Positions 1 to 10,492 of a stretch of 53,937 nt of DNA are shown one piece after another. A model generated the notes under the pieces. That model was not told the origin of the DNA. It worked only from the letters and a program-made list of their open reading frames with translations, and searched no databases. Made by a program: the position numbers and the translations under genes. The DNA comes from Gammaproteobacteria bacterium (GTDB lineage: Bacteria > Pseudomonadota > Gammaproteobacteria > GCA-001735895): NCBI GenBank assembly GCA_030066085.1, contig JASJCI010000021.1, positions 1-53,937 of the forward strand. Reading direction: 5' to 3'. Each line of letters opens with the position of its first letter. The first letter of the stretch is position 1.

Positions 1-5
1 TTCAT
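1..5 (-). CDS. start codon of a gene cut by the window edge
   Basis: Read on the minus strand, an ATG lies at 5-3 with a GGAG ribosome-binding sequence a few bases upstream (GGAGAACCGACATG). It follows the stop of the NmrA-like gene by about 40 bases, so it would be the next gene of the same transcript. Only the start codon is inside the window, so nothing can be said about the product. Confidence 0.3.
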
Positions 6-43
6 GTCGGTTCTCCGGTCAGGTTATCGATGTGCTGCAGTAA

Positions 44-886
44 TCAGGCCTGCCGCAACCCGCTACGGTCCCAGGCGCCGGACGCCATGACCTTGCGGAT
101 GTACTCGTCGAAATCGGTCGCCGGGCGGCCCAGCGCTTGCTCGACACCCGCAGTCGGCGCGGAGTTGCGACCGTCGAACACGACCGTGAACAGTTCGCGC
201 ATCAGCCACAGCAGCGGATCGGGCAAACCCTGTGCGCGCAGGCCGTCGATGAACTGGTCGACCGGAATCTGGCGGTACTCGACGGGGTAACCCGTGGCCG
301 CGGAAATGGCCGCGACACACTCGGCGAAAGTCATCGCGTGCGGGCCGCTGACTTCGAATACGCGGTTGCGCAGCTCGGGCCGGGTCAGGGTCGCGACCGC
401 GACCTCGGCGATGTCGTCGACGTCGACGAAGGGTTCGACGGTATCGCCGGCCGGCAGCGCCAGTTCTCCGCCGAGGATACCCTCGATCATGAAGTTTTCG
501 CTGAAGTTCTGCATGAACCAGTTGGCGCGCACGATGTTCCAGTCGAGTCCGCCCTGCTCGAGCGCGATCTCCGCGCGGCGCGCACCGTCCTCGCCGCGGC
601 CCGACAGCAGCACGAGATGTTCGAGACCTGTTTCGGCGGCGAGTGTAACGAAGTCCTTGATGGTCTGCTCGGCGGTCGGGATCGCGAGGTCGGGGTGGAA
701 AGTAATGTAAGCGGCGCGGGTGCCTTGCAGCGCGTCGCGCCAGGTACCCTGGTCTTCCCAGTCGAACGCGGGCGTGGTCGAGCGCGACACGGCGCGGGTC
801 GCGATACCCTCGGCCTGCAGCAGGCGGTCGACCCGCCAGCCGGTCTTGGCGTTTTTGCCGACGATGAGAATCGGTGAAGTATTCAT
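44..886 (-). CDS. NmrA-like NAD(P)-binding reductase (atypical SDR)
   Basis: A 280-residue protein of the NmrA/atypical short-chain dehydrogenase type. It opens with a beta strand and a glycine-rich dinucleotide loop (ILIVGKNAKTGWRV), followed by the usual run of short Rossmann segments; the region near residues 90-110 (LVLLSGRG) and the late FEVSGPHAMTFAE segment are typical of NAD(P)H-binding NmrA homologues and quinone reductases. The start was chosen at 886 because an AGGAG sits 9-12 bases upstream and the glycine loop then begins within the first 15 residues; the reading frame stays open to 982 but without such a site. It is transcribed away from the AraC-type regulator at 1031, which suggests, but does not prove, regulation by it. 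Substrate unknown. Confidence 0.82.
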   Translation of the reverse strand: MNTSPILIVGKNAKTGWRVDRLLQAEGIATRAVSRSTTPAFDWEDQGTWRDALQGTRAAYITFHPDLAIPTAEQTIKDFVTLAAETGLEHLVLLSGRGEDGARRAEIALEQGGLDWNIVRANWFMQNFSENFMIEGILGGELALPAGDTVEPFVDVDDIAEVAVATLTRPELRNRVFEVSGPHAMTFAECVAAISAATGYPVEYRQIPVDQFIDGLRAQGLPDPLLWLMRELFTVVFDGRNSAPTAGVEQALGRPATDFDEYIRKVMASGAWDRSGLRQA

Positions 887-1030
887 GGTTCCAGTCTCCT
901 GTTTCGATTTGCAAGTTAGGCGGCGATCTGTTGTTTGCCGACACAGTGAATTTTGGGCCAGGATTTCTGGATAAAAAATCACGTAAAAACTAGAATAATT
1001 AACAATTCGTCCAAATCATGTCAAAAATTA
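887..1030. promoter_or_regulatory. divergent promoter region, NmrA-like gene / AraC gene
   Basis: This 144-base gap between two divergent genes is clearly richer in A and T than its surroundings, especially from 950 to 1030, and must hold the promoters of both. I could not pick out a convincing pair of AraC half-sites or a clear -35/-10 pair. Confidence 0.4.
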
Positions 1031-2014
1031 ATGACTGAACCGCTATTGGCCACGCCGAACGTCGATCCCGAACTGCCGCCGAGCTCGGACCCGCTCGGCG
1101 AGGTGCTGCAGCTGCTGCAGCTGACCGGCGTGCTCTACTGCAACGCCGAATTGACCGATCCCTGGGGCATCGAGGTGCCCGAGTTGCCTGGCGTCATGAA
1201 CGTCGAGGTCGTGACCTCGGGGCACTGCTGGCTCGAGCTCGACGGCGAGGCGCCGGTGTTCCTGCCCGAGGGCAGCCTGGTGCTGATCCCGCGCGGGCGC
1301 CAGCATCGTTTGCGCGGCAACCGCGGCGATCGAACCACGCCGCTGCAAGACATCCCGGTCGAAATGATCGGTGAGCGTTTCGAAATCATGCGCTTCGGCG
1401 GCGGCGGCCGGCCGACCGAGGTGACCTACTACGGCGTGCGCTTCGATCCCTACCTGGCCGACCGGTTGCTCCAGCTGCTGCCGGAGCTGCTGCACCTGCG
1501 CACGCACGTCGACGACGGCAGCTGGCTGCACAGCACGATCCGCTTCATCGCGCAGGAAGCCCGCCAGCGCCTGCCCGGCAGCGAGACCGTGATCACCCGC
1601 CTGGCCGACATTCTCGTGATCCAGGCGATTCGCACCTGGATCGAGCAGGTGCGTGATGAAGACCGCGGCTGGATCGCGGCGCTGCACGATCGCCAGGTCG
1701 GCCAGGCGATGGCGCTGATGCACCGCCAGCCGGCGCGCGCCTGGCGCGTGGATTCGCTCGCACGCGAAATCGGCATGTCGCGTTCCGCTTTCGCCGCGCG
1801 CTTCACCGAGCTGGTCGGCGAGCCGGTGCTGCAGTACCTGACCGGGCTGCGCATGCAGCTCGCGCACCGCGAGTTGCGCGAGACCGGCGACACGCTGGCG
1901 CAGATTGCCGAACGCGTCGGTTACAACTCCGAGCCCGCGTTCAACCGCGCATTCAAGCGCGTCGTCGGCATGCCGCCCGGCGCGCTGCGCAAACGCCATT
2001 CGGCAACTGCCTGA
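1031..2014 (+). CDS. AraC-family transcriptional regulator
   Basis: A 327-residue regulator. The N-terminal ~180 residues look like the cupin-type sensor domain of the AraC 'cupin_6' group (GHCWLELDGEAPVFLPEGSL, then IPRGRQHRLRG). The C-terminal ~100 residues hold the two helix-turn-helix motifs of AraC/XylS: WRVDSLAREIGMSRSAFAAR and then IAERVGYNSEPAFNRAFKR, ending in the usual GMPPGALRK. The ATG at 1031 was preferred over the in-frame ATG at 953 because the upstream part is AT-rich and codes for an atypical peptide. It lies head to head with the NmrA-like reductase, a common arrangement for a local regulator responding to a small lipophilic or aromatic compound; the ligand is unknown. Confidence 0.88.
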   Translation: MTEPLLATPNVDPELPPSSDPLGEVLQLLQLTGVLYCNAELTDPWGIEVPELPGVMNVEVVTSGHCWLELDGEAPVFLPEGSLVLIPRGRQHRLRGNRGDRTTPLQDIPVEMIGERFEIMRFGGGGRPTEVTYYGVRFDPYLADRLLQLLPELLHLRTHVDDGSWLHSTIRFIAQEARQRLPGSETVITRLADILVIQAIRTWIEQVRDEDRGWIAALHDRQVGQAMALMHRQPARAWRVDSLAREIGMSRSAFAARFTELVGEPVLQYLTGLRMQLAHRELRETGDTLAQIAERVGYNSEPAFNRAFKRVVGMPPGALRKRHSATA

Positions 2015-2038
2015 CCACCGCCGAAAACGCACTATACT
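2011..2038 (+). promoter_or_regulatory. possible sigma-70 promoter for the HD-GYP gene
   Basis: CTGACC at 2011-2016 and TATACT at 2033-2038 are separated by 16 bases and lie about 30 bases before the HD-GYP start codon. The -10 is five of six to consensus, the -35 four of six. It overlaps the last codons of the AraC gene. Position and fit are reasonable but not decisive. Confidence 0.35.
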
Positions 2039-2068
2039 CAGGACTGTTCCAGTCTGCCCCGATCGCCC

Positions 2069-3196
2069 ATGACTACGCATAACGATGCGCTCGCCGAACT
2101 CGACCAGATCGTGCCGCTACAGCACAAGCTGAAGGCGACCCACCGCTCGATCGCCGAACTGTTTCCGTTCATCGTGCGCGTCGCGATTGCGCTCTACGAT
2201 CCCGAGACCAGCCTGCTCAAGACCTTCCTGCACAGCAGCGGCGACGACAATCCGCTGGAGCACTACAGTGCGCTGCTCGAGGATGCGCCGTCGCTGAAGC
2301 AGATCCTGAAAACCGGCGCGCCGCGGGTGATCAACAACATGCTGACCTTCGAGGGCGAGGGCCACGAGCACACCCGGCGACTCGGGCGTTACGGCTACGC
2401 CGCGAGCTATACCATGCCGATGTTCGACCACGGCGTCTTCTGCGGCTTCGTGTTCTTCAACGCGGACCGGACGGACGTGTTCGACGAGAGCACGCTGCGC
2501 CAGATCGATACCTACGGTCACCTGATTTCGCTGATGGTCATAAACGAGATCACGCCGCTCAGGGTATTGAATGCCGCGGTCAAGACTACCGGCAAGATCA
2601 CCCACCTGCGCGATCCGGAAACCGGCAGTCACCTCGATCGCATGTCGCGCTACAGCCGCCTGATCGCGCGCGCCATCGCCGACGACTTCGAACTCGACGA
2701 CGACTACATCGAGCACATTTTCATGTTTGCGCCGCTGCATGACATCGGCAAGATCGGCATTCCCGACGATATCCTGCTCAAGCCCGACCGGCTCGACGAC
2801 GGCGAAACCGAGGTCATGCACGGCCACGCCGATCTCGGCAAGCGCATGATCGACGAAATCCTCGCGGACTTCGGTCTCGACAACATCGAGCATGCCGACA
2901 TGCTGCGCAACATCGCCGGTTACCATCACGAAGCGGTCAACGGCGGGGGTTACCCACGGGGTATGCAGGGCGAGCAGATTCCGCTGGAGGCGCGCATCGT
3001 CGCGGTGGCCGACGTGTTCGACGCGCTCACCAGCGCGCGGCCCTACAAGTCGGCCTGGAGCAACGACGAGGCTATTGCCGAGCTGCGCCGGCTGGCGGAC
3101 GAACAGCTGGACCGGGCCTGTGTCGACGCACTGCTGCAAAACCTCGACCAGGTCGAGCAGATACAGCAGCGCTTTCGCGAGGACTACTACGGCTGA
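2069..3196 (+). CDS. GAF/HD-GYP cyclic-di-GMP phosphodiesterase
   Basis: A 375-residue cytosolic signalling protein. Residues ~10-160 form a GAF-like sensor domain. Residues ~165-370 are an HD-GYP domain that hydrolyses cyclic di-GMP: LRDPETGSHLDRMSRYS, the metal-binding LHDIGKIGIP with His224-Asp225, then HHE at 286-288 and the hallmark GYP at 294-296 (NGGGYPRGM). All key residues are present, so an active enzyme is expected. The ribosome binding site is weak, but the ATG at 2069 fits the domain start. The gene follows the AraC gene by about 55 bases with its own candidate promoter. The window also contains a diguanylate cyclase at 10489, so synthesis and breakdown of c-di-GMP are both represented. 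Confidence 0.9.
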   Translation: MTTHNDALAELDQIVPLQHKLKATHRSIAELFPFIVRVAIALYDPETSLLKTFLHSSGDDNPLEHYSALLEDAPSLKQILKTGAPRVINNMLTFEGEGHEHTRRLGRYGYAASYTMPMFDHGVFCGFVFFNADRTDVFDESTLRQIDTYGHLISLMVINEITPLRVLNAAVKTTGKITHLRDPETGSHLDRMSRYSRLIARAIADDFELDDDYIEHIFMFAPLHDIGKIGIPDDILLKPDRLDDGETEVMHGHADLGKRMIDEILADFGLDNIEHADMLRNIAGYHHEAVNGGGYPRGMQGEQIPLEARIVAVADVFDALTSARPYKSAWSNDEAIAELRRLADEQLDRACVDALLQNLDQVEQIQQRFREDYYG

Positions 3197-3225
3197 GCAG
3201 CGGCCTGCCGGGGAGCGGCTGTGTA

Positions 3226-4533
3226 TCAGGCGCGCCTGAACACGCTCAGCACTCCGGCCAGCGCGGCGCCTGCGACCACCAGCCCGATCGCGCCGACGTC
3301 GAGCCCCGCGACCGGCGCATTGCCGTAACCGAAACGCGCCAGTAACGCGACCCCGAGGCAAAACATCATCGCGCCGCCGACCTGGCGCCACGCGGCCACG
3401 GTTGGTGCATCGGCGCCGCGCGACAGGCGCTCCAGCGGTGAAAGCAGCAACGCGGCCGGCAGCAGCAGGACCCACAGGGCCAGGATCCACAGCGGGCGCG
3501 TTCCCCACCAGCCGGCACTGCCGGGCTCGACACCGAGGCCGACGCCTCCCGCCCAGTAGAGCAGCGCGATCAGCAATATCGACAGCGTGATGTGCCAGAG
3601 GTAAATCGTCATGATCATGCTGTTGATCAGCACGGTTGCGGTCCACAGGCCGAGGCCGTCGAGCGCGCGGCGCATCGGCTTTTCGATCAGCATCAGCAGG
3701 CTGAACTGGAACAGCCCGAGCGCCAGCAGCGTGATCTTGGGCGGCGTGGTGTTCGAGATTTCGATGCCGGGAAAACCGACCATCGGCAGGGGGTAGGGTC
3801 CGAGGAACACCAGCATCCACAACGCGTCCAGGCCCACGGCGGCGTAAAGCAGGTGGTGCCAGGCGGAACCGAGGCGGCCGTCGCGCCAGGCGAAACCGAG
3901 GCTGTGAATCGCGAGCCAGATCCAGAAGTAGTTGCTCCACGACGGCCAGCGGATATCGAGCGCAAAGAAGGCGTAGTCCAGGATTACCGCGACCGCGACC
4001 AGGATCGCGGTCGAGACGAAACCGAGCCGTCGCCAGAAGCGGTACATCAGCGGCGCGAGCAACACCACCATGATGTAGATGGCGAGAAACCAGGTCGGGA
4101 TCAGCGCGGCGGCGGTGATCAGCTGCACCAGCGCGGCATCGGTACCGAGCAGCCGCAGCAGCAGCGCCAGAATCCCCCAGGTGACCAGCAGCACGATCAG
4201 CGGCGTCATCAGGCGGGACAGGCGCGCCGACAGCCAGCCCGCGTAACCGAGCCCCTTGCGTTGGGCGCTTTCGAGGGATACCGCGTTGGAGTAGCCGCCG
4301 ACGATGAAGAACACCGGCATGACCTGGAAGGCCCAGGTCAGCCACTGTGTCCAGGGCTGGACCTCGAACAGGTGGCCGAAGGTCATCTCGCCGTCGGCGT
4401 AATAAATGGCCTGGATCAACCAGTGGCCGACGATGACCACCACGATCGACACGGCGCGCAGGAAGTCGACGTAACGATTGCGCTCGGCCGGCGTTTGCGC
4501 CGCGAGTTCGCGCGCGCGGCTCCAGATATTCAT
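3226..4533 (-). CDS. acyltransferase family 3 membrane protein
   Basis: A 435-residue integral membrane protein with roughly ten hydrophobic segments. The start matches the acyltransferase_3 family (OafA/NodX/OpgC type): RYVDFLRAVSIVVVIVGHW, where R, the D of VDFLRA and the late H are the conserved family residues, then VMPVFFIVGGYSNA. This family moves acyl groups onto sugars, lipids or peptides at the inner membrane. A strong GAGGGGGA precedes the ATG. It converges with the HD-GYP gene and is divergent from the thioredoxin-like gene at 4750. No sugar-synthesis genes are nearby, so the acceptor is unknown. Confidence 0.86.
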   Translation of the reverse strand: MNIWSRARELAAQTPAERNRYVDFLRAVSIVVVIVGHWLIQAIYYADGEMTFGHLFEVQPWTQWLTWAFQVMPVFFIVGGYSNAVSLESAQRKGLGYAGWLSARLSRLMTPLIVLLVTWGILALLLRLLGTDAALVQLITAAALIPTWFLAIYIMVVLLAPLMYRFWRRLGFVSTAILVAVAVILDYAFFALDIRWPSWSNYFWIWLAIHSLGFAWRDGRLGSAWHHLLYAAVGLDALWMLVFLGPYPLPMVGFPGIEISNTTPPKITLLALGLFQFSLLMLIEKPMRRALDGLGLWTATVLINSMIMTIYLWHITLSILLIALLYWAGGVGLGVEPGSAGWWGTRPLWILALWVLLLPAALLLSPLERLSRGADAPTVAAWRQVGGAMMFCLGVALLARFGYGNAPVAGLDVGAIGLVVAGAALAGVLSVFRRA

Positions 4534-4749
4534 TGGCGTTCCCCCTCGCTGACATGGTACGGCAAGCGCGTCGAGGATGCGATGCGGGCCGGATACGACC
4601 TTGACCCTTTTGCGGCGGGCAACGCCCCCGGATATGGTCGATTGCCGGGTTGCTGATGTCGGTCAAAAACCCGGCTCGAGAAACGATAATAGTCTGTCGG
4701 TAACCAACGGATGGCAGGTATCGGATTCGATAGCCCGAACGCAAACTTG

Positions 4750-5883
4750 ATGCGATCTACAACCACCTCGTTTTTTACTCGCCCGCTGCGACTGTTCGGC
4801 TTCGTGATCCTGTTGCTGGCCGGTTCCGCCGTCGCGGCCGAACCGACCTGCCGCGATATCGAGGTTTTCGTGCGTGACGGCTGCCCGCACTGCGCCGATG
4901 CCAAGGTTTTCCTCGGCGGGCTCGCACAACGTTACCCCGACCTCTCGGTGCGCTACCACGAGGTCGGCACCGATCTCGTGGCGCGCGAGCGCCTGCTGGC
5001 GCTGAGCCGGCAGCACGGGGTTGCGCGCCCGGGGGTACCGTCTTTCCTCGTATGCGGCGCCTTTCAGGCCGGTTTTTCCGAGCTCGCGGGCAGCGACGAA
5101 TGGATCGAGAACCGGCTTGCCGATCCCGCCGGCGAAGCCGACCCTGAGCGCGTGACGACACCGTTCGGCAGCCTCGCGGTCGACGATCTCGGGCTGCCGC
5201 TGTTCACCATTGCGCTGGGCCTGGTCGACGGCTTCAATCCTTGCGCGATGTGGGTACTGCTGTTCCTGCTGTCGATCCTGGTCAACGTGCGCCGACGCGG
5301 CCGCATGATCCTGATCGCGGGGACCTTCGTGCTGGTCAGCGGCGCCGTCTACTTCGCGTTCATGGCGGCCTGGCTGAACCTTTTCCTGCTGATCGGATTC
5401 GCGCGCTGGCTGCAGCTCGCGATCGCGCTGCTGGCGCTCGCTATCGGCGCGATCCACATCAAGGACTTTTTCCTGCTGGGCAAGGGAATCTCGCTGTCGA
5501 TCGGCGACTCGGTCAAGCCCACCCTCTATGCGCGCGTGCGCAGCGTGCTGCACGCCGAGACGCTGTGGGCGGCGCTGGCCGGCGTGATCGTCGTCGCGGT
5601 CATGGTCAATGTCGTCGAACTGCTGTGCACCGCCGGCCTGCCCGCGCTCTACACGCAGATACTCAGCCAGCAGCCGATGCCGGGTGCGCACTACTACGGC
5701 TACCTGCTGCTCTACAACATCGCTTACATAGCCGACGATACGCTGATGGTTACGCTCGCGGTGGTCGCGATGCAGCGTTTCAAACTACAGCAGCGCCAGG
5801 GGCGCTGGCTCAAGCTGATCAGCGGCCTGGTCGTGTTTGCGCTGGGCCTCGCATTGCTGCTGGCGCCGGACATGCTGTTCTGA
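4750..5883 (+). CDS. glutaredoxin-like/DsbD-type membrane thiol oxidoreductase
   Basis: About 377 residues. A signal-anchor (residues ~12-30) is followed by a periplasmic glutaredoxin/thioredoxin-like domain with the redox motif GCPHC (Cys45, Cys48) and the cis-proline loop GVPSF (Pro97). From residue ~145 come about six membrane segments with two isolated membrane cysteines, Cys165 in GFNPCAMW and Cys293 in ELLCTAG, which correspond in position and context to the reactive pair of the DsbD/CcdA membrane domain. Inference: it passes reducing power across the membrane to its own periplasmic domain and then to a partner such as a cytochrome c maturation or metallo-protein factor. The ATG at 4750 was chosen over 4711 because it gives a normal signal length; neither has a strong ribosome site. 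Confidence 0.8.
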   Translation: MRSTTTSFFTRPLRLFGFVILLLAGSAVAAEPTCRDIEVFVRDGCPHCADAKVFLGGLAQRYPDLSVRYHEVGTDLVARERLLALSRQHGVARPGVPSFLVCGAFQAGFSELAGSDEWIENRLADPAGEADPERVTTPFGSLAVDDLGLPLFTIALGLVDGFNPCAMWVLLFLLSILVNVRRRGRMILIAGTFVLVSGAVYFAFMAAWLNLFLLIGFARWLQLAIALLALAIGAIHIKDFFLLGKGISLSIGDSVKPTLYARVRSVLHAETLWAALAGVIVVAVMVNVVELLCTAGLPALYTQILSQQPMPGAHYYGYLLLYNIAYIADDTLMVTLAVVAMQRFKLQQRQGRWLKLISGLVVFALGLALLLAPDMLF

Positions 5884-6015
5884 GCGGGTTTGCGCGGCTA
5901 CGACTCGCGGCGAGTTTTCGCCGATAACGGGAATTGGGGTCCCGAAACTACTAATAAAACCGCCGTTGCGGCCGATAAAGACTGCTGGAGTTCTCTACCG
6001 ACGGTGGGTTTACCC

Positions 6016-7236
6016 GTGAAAACAACCTTGATAAGCCTGTTCGCCGGGCTGCTGTGCTGCTCGGCGGCGTCCGCGCTGGCGAATACCCTGCGGATCTATC
6101 ACGACGCGGACTACAGCGTGCATGCCGAGTCGGCTCGTTCGATGGCGATGGGTTTCCGTACGGCGCTGGCCGAGGTCGACAACCGGATCCAGGGTTACGA
6201 GATCGAGCTGGTCGCCAGGGACCATCGCGGTAACAGCAAGCGCAGCCTGCACAACATGCGCCAGTTCCTCGACGATCCCGCGGCGCTGTTCGTCCTCGGC
6301 GGGTTGCATTCGCCGCCGTATATCCAGAACCGCGACTTCATCAACCAGAACGGGGTATTGTTACTGGTGCCCTGGGCCGCGGGCGGTCCGATCACGCGTT
6401 ACCCCGGTGACACCAACTGGGTGTTCCGCCTGTCGATCGACGATACCAAGGCCGGCTACCGCATTGCCGAGTACGCGATCGACAGCAAGGGCTGCAACAG
6501 CCCGCACCTGCTGCTCGAGGACACGCCCTGGGGCAAGTCCAACTACCAGACCATGTCGGCGGCGGTCAAACAGCAGCTGGACCGGCAACCGGACGTGACC
6601 TGGTTCCGCTGGAACATCAAGTCCGGTTCCGCGCGTATCCTGCTGCGCGAGGCGCGGCAAAAGGGCGCGGACTGCGTGCTGTTCGTCGGTAACGCAGTCG
6701 AGGGCGAGGAATTCGCGCGCGCGATGGCGTCGCTCGATACGGCGCAGCGGATGCCGATCATCAGCCACTGGGGCATTACCGGCGGCGATTTTCACCTCAA
6801 GGTCGATGCGGGACTGCGTCGCGAACTGGACCTGCATTTCATCCAGACCTGCTTTTCGTTCATGTCGCCGCGGCAGACGCCGCTGTCACGCGCCGTGCTG
6901 CAGCGTTCGAAAACGCTGTTTCCGGGCGAGATCGAACGGCCCGGCGACATTTCCGCACCGCCCGGGTTCATCCATGCCTACGATCTCGGCCGCCTGTTCA
7001 TCGCCGCGCTGGAACAGGTCGAGCTGAGCGGTGACGTTGCCGCTGACCGCGCCCTGCTGCGCGATGCGCTGGAGCAGTTGCGCCAGCCGGTCGAAGGCCT
7101 GGTCAAGACCTACCGCAAGCCTTTCAGGGCCTGGTCGCCGACCCACCACGACGCCCATGAAGCTCTCGGCCTGCAGGATTTCTGCATGGCGCGCTTCGAC
7201 GAGCAAAACCGCATCATCGTCGATTCGGAAAGCTGA
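6016..7236 (+). CDS. periplasmic LivK-type binding protein (probable kinase sensor)
   Basis: A 406-residue secreted protein. A GTG start at 6016 gives a clean signal peptide ([18 protein letters not shown]). The mature part is a type I periplasmic binding fold of the branched-chain amino acid / amide family: [15 protein letters not shown] and [15 protein letters not shown] match the ligand-cleft strands of LivK-like proteins. No permease or ATPase genes follow. Instead the next gene, 22 bases downstream, is a membrane hybrid histidine kinase, so it more likely presents a ligand to that sensor than feeds a transporter. The ligand is unknown. Confidence 0.8.
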   Translation: MKTTLISLFAGLLCCSAASALANTLRIYHDADYSVHAESARSMAMGFRTALAEVDNRIQGYEIELVARDHRGNSKRSLHNMRQFLDDPAALFVLGGLHSPPYIQNRDFINQNGVLLLVPWAAGGPITRYPGDTNWVFRLSIDDTKAGYRIAEYAIDSKGCNSPHLLLEDTPWGKSNYQTMSAAVKQQLDRQPDVTWFRWNIKSGSARILLREARQKGADCVLFVGNAVEGEEFARAMASLDTAQRMPIISHWGITGGDFHLKVDAGLRRELDLHFIQTCFSFMSPRQTPLSRAVLQRSKTLFPGEIERPGDISAPPGFIHAYDLGRLFIAALEQVELSGDVAADRALLRDALEQLRQPVEGLVKTYRKPFRAWSPTHHDAHEALGLQDFCMARFDEQNRIIVDSES

Positions 7237-7258
7237 TGCAGGCGAAAGGATAATCGAC

Positions 7259-10200
7259 ATGACGGCGCGCTGGTTCTACGGGTTGATCCTGCTCAACCTG
7301 GTGGTGACGATCTTCATCAGCATGCTGCTGGTGGGCGGGCGTGCCGAACAGTCGGTGTTCGAACTGCTCGAGGTGGCCAAGCAGCGCCAGGCCAGCCTGG
7401 CCACCAACCACTTCGAGGAATTTTTACGCGATCGCGTGATCCTGCTGCGCGACCTGTCGCGGCGCCCGCTGCTGGCCAACACGGTGATGGGAACCGGGGT
7501 CTCGGAAGCGGATCTGCGCGATTTCCTCGACGACTACCGCCTGCTCGACAAGAAAGAGCCGCTGTTCCTGCTCGATTTCATGGGCCAGACGGTGCACGTG
7601 CACAACTACATCGGTGAGCGCCTGCCGCTGGATACGACGCCCTGGCTCGATGCGCTGATGACCGATCAAATCCCGGTCGCCATCTCGCTGCATGAAATCA
7701 ACGGCCCGCCGGCCTTCGCCATCGCGGTGCCGATTCGTTACGGCGGGTTTACCGAGGGTGTGCTGGTGGCATTGCTGTCGCAACCCATCGGCCAGATTCT
7801 CGATACCGGCAGCGATAACCTGGCGGCCGGCGCCATTCGCCTGTCGAATCCCTATTTTACCTACTCGAACCGCCCCGACCTGGACGATTACCAGGTGATC
7901 GGGGAAAGCGATATTGCCGAGACCGGCGTGCATTTCACCTATCTCACCAACCGCGCCGCGCTGGCCGAGCAAAAAGCCGGTTTCATGAGCGACATCGCGG
8001 TCGCGATCATGATCAGCCTGGGCTTGTCGTTCGTTATCCTGGCGGTGTCCGGGCGCAAGTTCATTCTCAATCCCTACGCGCGCCTGGAAAAGTCGAGCCG
8101 AGAAATCGCCGCCGCCAAGAAGCGCAACGACCTGCTGGCTTCGGCGATCGAGGCGAGCCCGGTGGGTATATCGATTTCCGACCCGTCGCAACCCGACGCG
8201 CCGCTGACCTACGTCAACCCGGCCTTTACCCAGATGACCGGTTACCAGTTCGCCGAGGTAGTCGGCAAGAACTGCCGCTTCCTGCAGGGCACGGACACCA
8301 GCGCGCAACAGGTCGAGCGCCTCAGGGAAACCATCGGCGCCAGCGGCGAAGACCGGGTGGAAATGCTGAACTATCGCAAGGACGGCAAGCCGTTCTGGAA
8401 CCTGCTGCAGGTGTCGCCGGTGTTCGACGACGACCAGCAGCTGATGGCTTACGTCGGTATCCAGCAGGACATCAGCGAACGTAAACAGGCCGAGGTCGAG
8501 CTGCAGCAGGCCAAGGAATCGGCCGAGCAGGCAAGCCGCGCCAAGAGCGATTTTCTCGCCAACATGAGCCACGAGATTCGCACGCCGATGAACGGCGTAA
8601 TCGGCATGACCAACCTGCTGCTCGACACCGACCTCGACCGCCAGCAGCACGACTACGCCAGGACCGTCAAGGGCAGCGCGGAAGCCCTGCTCGGCCTGAT
8701 CAACGACATTCTCGATTTCTCCAAGGTCGAGGCCGGCATGCTCACGCTGGAACCGATCGCGTTCGACATGAAAGCATTGCTGGCCGAAATCGGTGCGTCG
8801 ATGGCGATTCGCGCGCACGAAAAGGACCTGGAGCTGGTGTGCCCGGCCAATCCGTTGGCCAGACACTGGTTCAACGGCGATCCCGGCCGTATTCGCCAGG
8901 TGCTGACCAACCTCGTCGGCAACGCCATCAAGTTCACCGAACGCGGCGAGGTCGCCCTGTACTTCGATATCCTCGAGCAAACCGGGGCGGATTCGCGGAT
9001 GCGCTTCCGCGTGGTCGACAGCGGGATCGGCCTCGGCCCGGGCGAGCAGGAAAACCTGTTCGAACGTTTCAGCCAGGCGGATAACTCGACCACCCGTCGG
9101 TACGGCGGTACCGGGCTCGGCCTGTCCATCAGCAAGCAGCTGGTGGAAATGATGGGTGGTGAAATCGGCGTCGACAGCCGGCCGGGCGAGGGCTCGACCT
9201 TCTGGTTTACGCTGACACTGGAAAACGCCGAGGCACATGAAACGCTGGAGCAAAAGACCGGTCTGCAGGGCCAGCGGGTTCTCGTCGCCGACGACAATCG
9301 CACCATGCGCGCGCTGCTGGGCCAGTTGCTCGAACGCTGGCAGGTCGAGCACGACCTGATCGACGACGGCGCACGGGTGCTCGCAGCGATGCACGCGGCG
9401 GCGGACGCGGGCAGGCCATACGATATTGCCATCCTCGACCTCGAAATGCCCGATACCCGGGGCTTCGAGCTCGGCCGCCGGATCAAGCAGGACCCGGTGG
9501 TAGGGGACACGCGGCTGGTGGTGCTCGCTGCGCGCGGCCGGCGCGGTGACGCGCGCCGCTTCGAGGAGGCCGGGTTCTCCGGTTATCTCGGCAAACCGAT
9601 CGAACAATCCGCGTTTTACAACCTGTTGCTGCAGGTAGCCGGTAACACGATCGACGAGACAGGTATCGCCACCTGCCGGCCGGGGCGGCGGCAGGCACGT
9701 TTCGCGGCGCAGGTGCTGGTGGTGGAAGATAACCTCACCAACCAGGCGGTCGCCCGCGGCATGCTGGAAAAACTCGGTCTCGACATCGATCTCGTCGCCA
9801 ACGGCGAGGAAGCGATCGAGGCCCTGAAAAAGACGTCCTACGATCTCGTTTTCATGGATTGCCAGATGCCGGTCATGGACGGCTACGAAGCCACGCGGCG
9901 TATTCGCGATCCGCAAACCGGCATCATCGATGCGCGGGTACCGATCGTCGCGATGACCGCCAACGCGATGAAATCGGACCGCGAGAAGTGCCTCGCTGCC
10001 GGCATGAACGAGCACATCGCCAAGCCGGTCGATCCGAGCCGGCTGGAACAGGCGCTGATGCGCTGGCTGCCGGCCGAATGCCGGCTGGACCGCTTCGATG
10101 GCGATGGCCCGAACCCCGCCGCGGAGGCACAAGACCAGCGGGCAGGCGTTACCAGCGAAGCCGTGTTCGACCAAAACGCACTGCAAAATCGGATGATGGG

Positions 10201-10492
10201 TGACGAGGCCCTGATACGCGCGGTGGCCGAGGCTTTCGTGCTCGATATGAACGGCATGGTCGAACAGTTGAAAACCCACGCCGATTCCGGCGACATGCCC
10301 AACGTGCGCGCGCTGGGCCACAAGATCAAGGGTGCCGCGGTCGCCATGGGCGGCATGGCGCTCGGCGAAGTTGCGTTCGAGGTCGAACAGGCCGGCAAGG
10401 CCGACGAGCCTGAACGCGTCGATCAGACCCTGCCGCTGCTCGAACAGCGTTACGACGAACTGAAGCACGCCATGCGAGGAATCCTGTCATGA
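7259..10492 (+). CDS. membrane hybrid histidine kinase with LOV, two REC and Hpt domains
   Basis: A 1077-residue phosphorelay protein. Order: membrane segment ~5-25, periplasmic sensor ~26-240, membrane segment ~246-266, LOV-type PAS ~295-410, HisKA with His438 in [11 protein letters not shown], HATPase with [11 protein letters not shown], receiver 1 (Asp727), receiver 2 (Asp867), and a C-terminal Hpt domain with His1021 in LGHKIKGAA. The PAS part carries the blue-light signature GKNCRFLQG with the photoreactive Cys339 and the flavin-contacting NYRKDG.PFWN and VGIQQDI segments, closely resembling bacterial YtvA. Receiver 1 has LAARG where a Thr/Ser is usual. An AAAGGA precedes the ATG. The stop overlaps the next start by 4 bases, so the REC-GGDEF protein is the likely output. 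Confidence 0.93.
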   Translation: MTARWFYGLILLNLVVTIFISMLLVGGRAEQSVFELLEVAKQRQASLATNHFEEFLRDRVILLRDLSRRPLLANTVMGTGVSEADLRDFLDDYRLLDKKEPLFLLDFMGQTVHVHNYIGERLPLDTTPWLDALMTDQIPVAISLHEINGPPAFAIAVPIRYGGFTEGVLVALLSQPIGQILDTGSDNLAAGAIRLSNPYFTYSNRPDLDDYQVIGESDIAETGVHFTYLTNRAALAEQKAGFMSDIAVAIMISLGLSFVILAVSGRKFILNPYARLEKSSREIAAAKKRNDLLASAIEASPVGISISDPSQPDAPLTYVNPAFTQMTGYQFAEVVGKNCRFLQGTDTSAQQVERLRETIGASGEDRVEMLNYRKDGKPFWNLLQVSPVFDDDQQLMAYVGIQQDISERKQAEVELQQAKESAEQASRAKSDFLANMSHEIRTPMNGVIGMTNLLLDTDLDRQQHDYARTVKGSAEALLGLINDILDFSKVEAGMLTLEPIAFDMKALLAEIGASMAIRAHEKDLELVCPANPLARHWFNGDPGRIRQVLTNLVGNAIKFTERGEVALYFDILEQTGADSRMRFRVVDSGIGLGPGEQENLFERFSQADNSTTRRYGGTGLGLSISKQLVEMMGGEIGVDSRPGEGSTFWFTLTLENAEAHETLEQKTGLQGQRVLVADDNRTMRALLGQLLERWQVEHDLIDDGARVLAAMHAAADAGRPYDIAILDLEMPDTRGFELGRRIKQDPVVGDTRLVVLAARGRRGDARRFEEAGFSGYLGKPIEQSAFYNLLLQVAGNTIDETGIATCRPGRRQARFAAQVLVVEDNLTNQAVARGMLEKLGLDIDLVANGEEAIEALKKTSYDLVFMDCQMPVMDGYEATRRIRDPQTGIIDARVPIVAMTANAMKSDREKCLAAGMNEHIAKPVDPSRLEQALMRWLPAECRLDRFDGDGPNPAAEAQDQRAGVTSEAVFDQNALQNRMMGDEALIRAVAEAFVLDMNGMVEQLKTHADSGDMPNVRALGHKIKGAAVAMGGMALGEVAFEVEQAGKADEPERVDQTLPLLEQRYDELKHAMRGILS

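Noticed and set aside
2117-4744. 875-codon open frame on the minus strand
   Set aside because: It runs antisense through the HD-GYP gene and out of frame through the acyltransferase gene. Its protein is rich in Arg, Ala, Gly and Pro with no domain, the usual result of high GC.
7424-10468. 1014-codon open frame antisense to the hybrid kinase
   Set aside because: The opposite strand encodes a complete multidomain kinase with intact motifs; the antisense product has no recognisable domain.
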